From Cephalotus follicularis (lineage: Eukaryota > Streptophyta > Magnoliopsida > Oxalidales > Cephalotaceae), in the NCBI GenBank assembly GCA_001972305.1, contig BDDD01000987.1:199762-263761 (forward strand): DNA of 64,000 nucleotides. The letters run 5' to 3'. Under the pieces are notes generated by a model. The model searched no databases. It was not told where the DNA came from and was given only the letters and a program-made list of their open reading frames with translations. Both the position numbers and the translations under genes were made by a program. Of this stretch, positions 53,379 to 61,169 are shown piece by piece (within the stretch, counting starts at the first letter, position 1; every line of letters starts with the position of its first letter).

Positions 53379-55105
53379 ATGGCGGACGAACGACCCATAC
53401 AAACTCTACGTGATACATTTTACCCCGCGCGGAGAGTGCAACCATCCTGTATCCTGTTGCCTACGCCTCACGAGAAAAATTTCGAGTTAAAATCCCAGTT
53501 TATTAGCTTGCTTCATCACTTTCACGGTTTACCCAATGAGGATGCATATCTCTTCCTTCGCAAGTTCGACGAGGTATGTGGCCTCATGAAACTTCAGCAA
53601 CTCTCTGATGATGCGATAAAATTACGATTGATAAATTTTCCTCTAAAAGATGGAGCTAAAAAGTGGCTCTACATTCTCCCAAATGGTTCCATCTCTACAT
53701 GGGACCATTTCACTATTTCGTTCCTTAAGAAGTTCTTTCCACTTCATAAAACCAATAAACTTAGGAACGACATTCTCCAGTTTCTCCAGCGACCCAATGA
53801 ATCATTTTCTAGGTGTATGGAACGTTTTAAAGACCTTCTTTCAGAGTTTCCACTTCACAGTCTAAACACATGGCATTTATGCCAAATCATTTACGAAGGT
53901 ATCGACTACCATACCAAGCAATTGGTCGAATCGATGTGTCCTGATGGGTTCACCTCATACACTGATGAGAACGAAGAATGGAATTTTCTTTTAGATTTGG
54001 GTGAGCGAACTAGGGAGTGGGAGTCCACTTAAATTTTTGAGAAAGCTTTGTCGGGTAAGAAGTATGTCATAGAAGGAGCAGTTGATAACGAGGCACAGTT
54101 AGACAGCCTCCTCACGAGATTAGAGTCAATAGTTAGGGGTTCCGCGCAAGTAAATCACATTGATCAAAGTAACCCTATGTGTTCTTGGTGCTAGTCACCA
54201 AATCATGCTGTTGAAGAATGCCAAAGTTACATTGAAAATCAATACTCTCCAGAGAACATTTCCACAGTGAATCAATACAATCCGTATAGTACCACTTACA
54301 ATCTCGGTTGGCGAAGTCACGCAAACTTCTCATGGACCCTAGGGCAAAACATAGGAGGACCTCCAAACTTTTCTGGTTCAACCTCACATTTTTTGGGGCA
54401 ACCTTCGAGCTTCACTAGCCAGTGTGCACCAAAACAGACCATTCAAAGGTTTCCCCCAGCTTTTAATAATGTCCGACCATCCTTCCCACGATAAAATCAA
54501 TACCAAAATCAACAATCACCTGGATTGTTGAACCAAAGGGAAGACACGTTTAGAATTTGCTCGTTAGAAAAGAGCATGGAGCTTCTCATGAGCACCATAA
54601 TGACTAGTCAGCATAATGTGGAGAAGCAAATTTCACAGCTTGCATCCGCTCTACATGAACGTGAGAAAGACAAAATGCCTTCCCAACCGAACCCAAATCC
54701 TAGGACTACTATGGACCAGCCCGCTCACATCCAACCATCATCTAATCCACAATGCCCCTCTTCTTGTTCGGGACCATCGAACCAAGTGTTTGTTATGAGG
54801 AGTGAAGGTGAGGACAAAGCAACAAAGAATATAAAAAATTTGAACGAGTAGTTGGATGAGTCTTTGGCACACAATAATTTGAAAGAATAGTTGGTTGACT
54901 CCTTTGCGCAACCAACAAATGCAAGCGCACGAGACGAAGAGAAGGGAGATGAAGAGGACAAGAAGAAGAAACAACCAGTGGTTTTACAAGAACGTTCATA
55001 AGATCCCCAAGCTCATTTTCCAAAAAGATTGCAAAGTAAGAAAGCCTTGGCAATGGAAAAGATAGTAGAAGTGTTTAAAAAGTCCAAATCAACCTTCCAT
55101 TGCTT
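53379..55105 (+). pseudogene. gag, unit 3 (best copy, still broken)
   Basis: The only gag of the array with ATG in place and a long open run (217 codons to a TAA at 54030). Domain order: MADERPIQTLRDTFYPARR, FELKSQFISLLHHFHGLPNEDAYLFLRKFDEVC, KKWLYILP, FLKKFFPLHKTNKLRNDILQFLQRP, FSRCMERFKDLLSEFPLH, IIYEGIDYHTKQLVESMCPDGF, LGERTREWES. In the same frame it continues with the stop-broken Cys/His motif (54192 TAG after CSWC), an Asn/Tyr/Pro-rich linker, an RxxSLEKSMELLMS helix and the acidic YDPP-like lead to protease. Stops at 54492, 54849, 54888 and 55000. The core matches Athila/Tat gag. Confidence 0.88.
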
Positions 55106-55670
55106 GATGCTATCACTGAGGTGCCCTTTTATGCAAAAGTCCTAAAAGACTTATGCATGAAAAAGAGGATCCTTCAGCCCTGGAAAAGGATTTCTTTGCA
55201 GCCAATATCACTGTGATTATTTCACAATAGAAGATTCAAAAGTGCAAAGATCCTTGCTGTCCAACAATCTCTTGTGTGATTGGGAATGCAATAATTGAAC
55301 ATGCCTTGCTCGATTCAGGAGCCAGTGTGAATCTGTTGCCTTCTTCAGTTTTTTAGCAACAGGGTTTAGGAGAGTTGCGCCCGACCAATATGACGTTGCA
55401 ATTAGCTGATAGGTCGGTGAAAGTAACAAGAGGGGAAATTGAGGATGTTATGATAAAGGTTAGTGAGTTTTTCTTTCCTGTCGATTTTGTCGTATTAGAT
55501 ACCCAGCCTGTTGCAAATACAAAAGACCAAATCCCAGTTATCCTTGGTAGACCATTTTTGGCAACGAGTAATGCTTTAACTAATTCCCAAAATGGTCTCA
55601 TGAAGTTATGTTAAGGAAAGTTTTCAATGGATTTCAACATCTTCTGCTTGGGAAAGCATCCACCTAACTT
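55106..55670 (+). pseudogene. aspartic protease region, unit 3
   Basis: One base out of frame with gag, as in units 1 and 2. Active site LLDSGASVNLLPSSVF is intact, the best of the three. A stop then follows at VF-stop-QQGLGEL (near 55353), and one more at 55611. QLADRSVKVTRGEIEDVMIKV and IPVILGRPFLATSNAL are clear. Confidence 0.85.
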
Positions 55671-56156
55671 CGAGGAAGGCTATGTGATACGATCGATTCA
55701 TGAAACTTTTGACACGTATTTTGACACCGACTTAGATCGCGACTTCGTTGAGTGTATGAGAGAATTCAAGGAAATGGAAGCTACCCAAAAGGAAACGTTA
55801 ACGTGGCTAGAAAATGAGGAAGCATTAATGTGGCTTGAACATAAACTCAATGAGCCAACTTCTGATAGTAAATGGGATCATCTATCCCATTACACTCACA
55901 AAATTGCCGCGCTTGACCAAACATACTTTGACAAAGATTTTGATAGAGACTTCGTGGAATGTGTAAGGGAATTCGAGTAATTAGAGGTCACGAAAAAAGA
56001 AATTCTGAGTTGGTTGGACAATGGGATCAATGATTCTATTTTCGATAGTAAATTGGATGATCTGTCCCACTTAACTCGTAACTTAGCACGTCGTCTCACC
56101 CTCACACAATCTTAAAAAATAATTTTTTCTACATTCTCGACAAAATCGGATGGAGG
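55671..56156 (+). pseudogene. DFVEC/WLEN spacer module, unit 3
   Basis: Clearest view of the duplicated module: HETFDTYFDTDLDRDFVEC, KETLTWLENEEALMWLE, SDSKWDHLSHYT, then TYFDKDFDRDFVECVREFE, KEILSWLDNGINDSI, DSKLDDLSHLTRNLARR. Open from 55627 to 55978, then one stop. About 65 residues per copy. No domain recognised. Confidence 0.6.
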
Positions 56157-56642
56157 GTGTGCATTCATATGGACCAAATGTTTGACTGGTTCGTTGGCCA
56201 AGCATATTCATGTTCTATTGATGGTTTTTATTGGTGGAAATCTTGTTGGGATGGTTCCTCTATTGTAAAAATTGTTTTCTCATGTTGTGTGTTTACGATT
56301 GACAAGATAGGTTTTGGTGATGCATTCACATATTATAATTTTCGTTATGGTTTTTACTGGTGGAAATCATGGCGGAATAATTCCTATGTTGTACAAATTG
56401 TTTTCACACCTTATGATTTGGAATGTAATTTTGATGGTTTTTATTGGTGGAGATCATGTTGGAATGCTACTTATATTGTTAAAACTATGACTTCACCTAG
56501 TATGTTTGAGTTTGTTAAGATAGAAATTGGAGACACGCTTAAGGTGAACGGGCAGCGAGTAATAAAATTTTTAAAGCTTCAGGCTGCGTTGATGAAGGAG
56601 ACCATGCACTTTCATGAGCCTCGTTATTTCGAGCCTCCATGA
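56157..56642 (+). CDS. GFYWW triplicate ORF with integrase-tail-like end, unit 3
   Basis: Open 161 codons; the ATG at 56169 (MDQMFDW) is the shared start. Three repeats: DGFYWWKSCWDGSSIVKIVFSCC, YGFYWWKSWRNNSYVVQIVF and DGFYWWRSCWNATYIVKTM, spaced 35-45 residues. The end FEFVKIEIGDTLKVNGQRVIKFLKL resembles the last beta strands of Athila/Tat integrase (FKVNGQRLK). The repeats resemble its GFYWPT zinc-binding segment. If right, this is a remodelled integrase remnant without the catalytic core. The 110-120 bp DNA repeats are also visible directly (gatggtttttattggtgg). It is not known whether it is expressed. Confidence 0.45.
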   Translation: MCIHMDQMFDWFVGQAYSCSIDGFYWWKSCWDGSSIVKIVFSCCVFTIDKIGFGDAFTYYNFRYGFYWWKSWRNNSYVVQIVFTPYDLECNFDGFYWWRSCWNATYIVKTMTSPSMFEFVKIEIGDTLKVNGQRVIKFLKLQAALMKETMHFHEPRYFEPP

Positions 56643-57161
56643 TCATATTCGGTAAACCCTACCCCTTTTGTTCTTCATTTTATTGCATTGTTTCTTATTT
56701 TTTTGATCATCCATTGAAACTAATCTTGTGTGTTTTTAAAAGTTTCATAAATCTTAGGGATGAGGAGGACAAGGAATTGATGTTCTTGCATATGTATATA
56801 TATACAATGAAAAAAGAAAAAGAAAAATAAAGTTATTTTACCTCTTTGAATTCAGTCTTAGTCTGTAGCATATTTGATTCTAATAATTAAGCCTTAGGGT
56901 GTTCTACACCTACTTCCTTCAAACCAACTGGTTTGGGAGTAACTGGTCGAAAGCTCGCTACATGGGTGTTTTAGAAGGCTAAAAAGGCTAAAACATTGCA
57001 TGAATTTCATTTTGTAAAGTTTTCGTTGTTACATGTGCGAATTGCAAATTCTTAAGCTACTTAGTATTTTTGATGTCTAGTGTTTTGCTCAATCCAAGAC
57101 AATTCAGATGGAAATTTAGTGGAGGAATGTGTTTGAAATAAGTAAAAGGAAGAGAAAAGAA

Positions 57162-57212
<51 letters not shown>

Positions 57213-57669
57213 TGCTAAAAGTTCTTTTGTCCAACTCCAAAGTAGGATTTTATGTTACTAAGAGTGCATATCTTGACTGGCATATATTGTGAAATAACAG
57301 AAAAATTTGGTAAAGCTATTTAATTTAGATGTGTTTTGATTCAAGAACTTGAAACGAGATAATAAAATTCATGTATGTGGGTTGCCTATGAATTTTTAAG
57401 TAGGGATACATCTAACTTACTAGCAAGGTTTAAATTAAATGAATTTAGTGTGTTTATTCGCTGGAAAATACTCACAAGACAAAACTTGTCCACTAGGGTC
57501 ACCTAGGGGTTTAACGGCTTGTTGCATATGCTAAATGCAATCGTGATTCCTACGAAAGTGTGTTAGGTTTTTGTTTATGTTTTCGGTTGTAGTTTTTGTC
57601 TTTGTGTTTTTGTTTTAACTTTCCGTTTTGTTTGCTTGAGGACAAGCAAAGTCTAAGTATGGGCATATT
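56643..57669 (+). mobile_element. non-coding 3' tail of unit 3
   Basis: Matches the unit 1 tail with a deletion of about 0.3 kb near 56715. Holds a (TG)22 microsatellite at 57167-57210 absent from the other units. Ends AAGTATGGGCATATT, a weakened purine tract, before LTR-D. Confidence 0.75.
57167..57210. repeat. (TG)22 microsatellite
   Basis: Perfect TG repeat, 44 bp, preceded by aaatata. Only unit 3 has it; at the same place unit 1 reads gaaagtttcaatggc (7465). Confidence 0.95.
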
Positions 57670-59160
57670 TGTTTGGCTTAAAAACGTGTTATTTTTAATG
57701 ATTTATTTGTTGTATTTTTATGCTTGGAATAGACAAATTTGGTTGTGTTATGTTTATTTTCAGGAACTAGAGCTCCAAGATCAAAGAGCATAAATACTAC
57801 CCAAATTGGCTCAAATTGAAGTGAAAAAGATTAAAGCTTGATGACTTGAAGAATTCACAAATTTCTGCAGAAAACAGGGTTAACCGTCGACGCCTTGCTT
57901 GTAAGCGTCGACGCTTTAGAGGAAAGCGTTATCAGTTACACACAGAATGGCCCTGCTTTATTCCAGAGAGTTTAACAATTGAATTTCACTCTATAAGCGT
58001 CAACGCCTTAAATAAAACGTCAACGCTTTAGTAAACCGTCGACGCCCAAATAGAAAGTGTCAACGCTCAACACTCCAACGCAAAGCGCATCTCAGCACAA
58101 CATATCAAACCGTCAACGCCCAAGACATTACGTCGATGCTTACGACTGCTGATACCAAATATGGAAAGTTTTCTGATTGTAATTATTTCCTTAAACAATT
58201 TTAAGTAGGTTAAACTTTTTCCTTTTCTTGTTGCACGAAATTTTATTTATAGATAGACAAGTTAGGTCACAAAAACAAGTGTACAAGCTAGTGACAAGCT
58301 TTGCCACCATTAGTTTTCTTCTTTAATTCTTGTAGTTTTTATTCAATCTTTTGTAGCTAAACCGTTAAGGTTTTTAGGGAAAGAACAAAGCCTAGATTGT
58401 ATTGTTTCAATTGCATCAATAAAAATCCGTGAAGTTTTGATTTGTTCTTCAACTTTCTGCCCTCAGACACACTTTGCTTGTCTGATTAAAATCCAAAAAC
58501 GTCTTGTCAGTGAATAAGAATATTGGCGAATAAATGGTTTTTAACGCGATCAATGGAGTCTACTCATACGGTTTGTCACGCCGAACACACTCTGTATAGA
58601 CCTAGCATGACTACTCATACAATTTGTCATCCCTGTCACACTCCGTACAGACCTCGCATGACTAATCATACGATTTGTCACCACAGTCGCACTCCGTATC
58701 GACCTAGCTGCCATTGGTTATGAAGGTTTGTTGATTCAAGTAAGTGAATCGTTCAATATAATCTATGGAGAGATTTTGAACCCTAAAACCGTTTTTCTCT
58801 TATATTTCAGTTAGTTTCTTTGCTGCCTTGATTAGTTTTTAATTTGCATGTTGATTTCTTATTAGTTTTCGCATCAGTGCTTTAACCGTCGACGCCCACC
58901 CTGTAACCGTTGACACTTTCCTGATTTAATTCTATTCACGTCGATGTCTTGACAAAGCGTCAACGCCTTCAGCTGCTATTTTAATTAGTTAGTTTATTTT
59001 GCATGTTTAGGAGTAGTTTTGATAAATAACCTTTGATTTTGCATACTATGCTAGGTTAAATCGATTAAAATTAATTTAACTTGATTTCCTAGTGTTCGAC
59101 CTGAAACTGCACAACCGTGCACTTTCGGTATAATTTTAAAACATTCAAAACACGTTAACA
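57670..59160 (+). mobile_element. LTR-D, right end of the array
   Basis: 1491 bp, TGTTTGGC to ACACGTTAACA. Contains the motif array (57885-58145), a mutated TATA (TATAGATA near 58247), the small ORF (58523-58723) and the second motif group (58885-58970). Flank begins GGCAG. The matching left target copy is outside the window. Confidence 0.9.
58523..58723 (+). CDS. small LTR ORF of 17-residue repeats, LTR-D copy
   Basis: ATG at 58553 begins the same MESTHTVCHAEHT series; an in-frame ATG lies ten codons upstream. Three repeats remain open, but the tail is cut to a stop after CHWL, where the LTR-A and LTR-C copies continue to HSSK. The repeat pattern C-x2-C/H stays in two of three units. Confidence 0.3.
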   Translation: MANKWFLTRSMESTHTVCHAEHTLYRPSMTTHTICHPCHTPYRPRMTNHTICHHSRTPYRPSCHWL

Positions 59161-59660
59161 GGCAGCGGCTAACCAAGGTGGCTGAGTTGACTCAGCCGGC
59201 ATGAAAACTAATGATTCATGCCAGAAAATGCCAAAACCATCATTGAAATGGGCATAGTTGGTCTGCTACACAAAGTCCGACTCCACACACAATGATAGCG
59301 ATGGTGCAAGAGCAGTGGTAGTGACGGCAACGCTCTGAGAGGAAGAAGGAAAAATAGGGAGAAGGAGAGGAAGAGGCTTACCGTGCACTGGAGCTCGCCG
59401 TCTTCTCTTCCCGGTCGTCGTTCCAGCACCTCTTTTTCTTCTTTGGCACACAGCTCTATCTCTCTCTCTCTCTTGCATGCAAAACGCCATTCTCGGATGT
59501 ATAGCACCCGAGTCCCTCCCTTTCCTTTTTAGTGAAGCACCTAGCGCTTTTTTTTTTTTTGTCTTCGGGCCTCTATTGGGCTTTATTATAACAATACACT
59601 ATGCCATATATTATAACAATTAATTATTACAACAATTACTATACAATTCTTGGCATTACA
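59161..59660 (-). mobile_element. LTR fragment, CH1-like (minus)
   Basis: Minus strand starts TGTAATGCCAAG at 59660. It has the same layout as the CH1 LTR start: AT-rich beginning, GAGAGAGAGAGATAGAGCT, a GC-rich leader-like block, then an inverted word pair around GAGTCAACTCAG (compare 27630). It is cut at 59160/59161 by the array end. The minus-strand ORFs of up to 99 codons follow the leader-like block and are not credible genes. Confidence 0.6.
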
Positions 59661-61169
59661 CTGTTAAAGTCCTCCGGTGAAAGAAGACGATATAGGTGAG
59701 ATTAAAGATAAAGAAAAAAGATAGAGCATTTTGCACAGGTTCAAAACTCGTGTGAAAAAGAGATATTGGTGTAGTGTGTAGCATAAGTCAAGAAAATATC
59801 TTTATAGCCTTATGACTCATCATTAGGCTAATGACTCATCAAAAGATATCTCATTTCAGCTTACCCTTAAGCTTACAGACTTTGATCTCTGAGGTCTGCA
59901 AATGAGTTCTGAAGTCTGACTTCATACATCGAGCTCCAAGCTCTGTTAACGAAGTCTGAGCTCCAACCGAGGTCTTCCCTTGAGCTCTAAGGTCTGATGT
60001 CTGATCTCTACCATTGAGGTCTAACCTCTGCCCTCTGAGGGCTGCCCTCGATGTTTGAGGTTCGCCAATGACCCCCGAGGTCTGCTCTCTACCTCTAAGG
60101 TCTACCAACGACCCTTGAGGTCTGACCTCTACCTCAAAGGTCTGCCAATGACTTCTGAGGTCTAACTTCTGTTGCGTGGTGTGACTTTGAGGCCTGATGT
60201 TCGCTGCGAAGTCTGCCTTTACACAATCCTGTCCTTAAGCTCACTCAACAAATAAATACCCACTGTATTCATATGTTGAAACAAAGAACCCTTCACACTG
60301 AACATTATATTATTGTGATGCTTGAAATGATTCCATAAGAAGTGACGCATGTTCAGCAAACAAAATGTTCACTAGAAAAGTAGCATCTCCCTGATGGTAA
60401 TATTTCACTAAATGACATGTGTCCCACACACGTCAACATGTTCAAAAATCATGTGGGACCCAAAAGTCCTATTGGTTCCCAGTACAGTGATAAATTTACC
60501 AGAACATCCCTAAGCCTTGGTACGACCATCGTAATAGTCGCAGACTATCATAACAGCCTCGGTATGATATCCAATCACCCCCCGGATCCGTGGACCTCCA
60601 CGTCTATCATCTGTTAGCCGGTTAACTAGTACTTTATCCTTTCATCGGCTTATGTGCCATGTATCCTTCGTCATACTTGGCTCTGACCGTAGACTAGGGT
60701 TTGGATTAATGTCAGCCTAGGTAATGCTGCAATAACTATAAATCCTTGTCTACACACTAGCGACAGACCTACCCGGAAACCCCGTTTCCAGTCCGCCTCT
60801 CCTTGCCAAGTCTTTAAGTCTACCATGGACAAAAGATCTTATAGAGTCGATCACCCTCAATACAGGTGTGACGATTCATTGTTGCGTACTCACCCATGCA
60901 TCTCAATGCAACTCCCGCAAGGCACAAAGACAACTTTTTTGCCAGCTCGTGGCGAGAGCTTGGGAAGGCGAAAATCAAAGCCAAACGGTCACTTCACAGC
61001 GCATGCCAGCCGCTCAGGTCTGAGGACACAACGCAGGTCATGTATGGCCTACTAGTCACCTCTGACTATACACTACCGAGATAATAGGAATCCTATTGAC
61101 ATAGGTATTGACCATCCAAAATAGGTTTCCTATGGTGGGTCTGTTATGTGTCATGCTCTCTACCATGCA
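59661..61169. mobile_element. unidentified repeat-like stretch with GAGGTCTG array
   Basis: Begins TGTTAAAGTCCTCC at 59662, right after an LTR end, and could itself be an LTR. A dense GAGGTCTGACCTC-type array covers 59880-60200. 60400-60830 contains CTATAAATCC (near 60735), a possible TATA box, and a candidate ATG at 60825 that opens 76 codons without recognisable features. No protein domain or primer site was found. Confidence 0.35.
59880..60200. repeat. GAGGTCTGACCTC-type near-palindrome array
   Basis: At least twelve copies of GAGGTCTG, TGAGGTCTAAC or GACCTCTACC within 320 bp. The unit reads GAGGTC-tg-ACCTC, an imperfect palindrome. Several copies come in pairs about 25-30 bp apart with (cc)aatgacc between them. 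Confidence 0.75.

Noticed and set aside
60825..61055. 76-codon ORF after a TATA-like box
   Set aside because: No recognisable domain, no conserved copy in the window; kept only as a note in the unidentified stretch.
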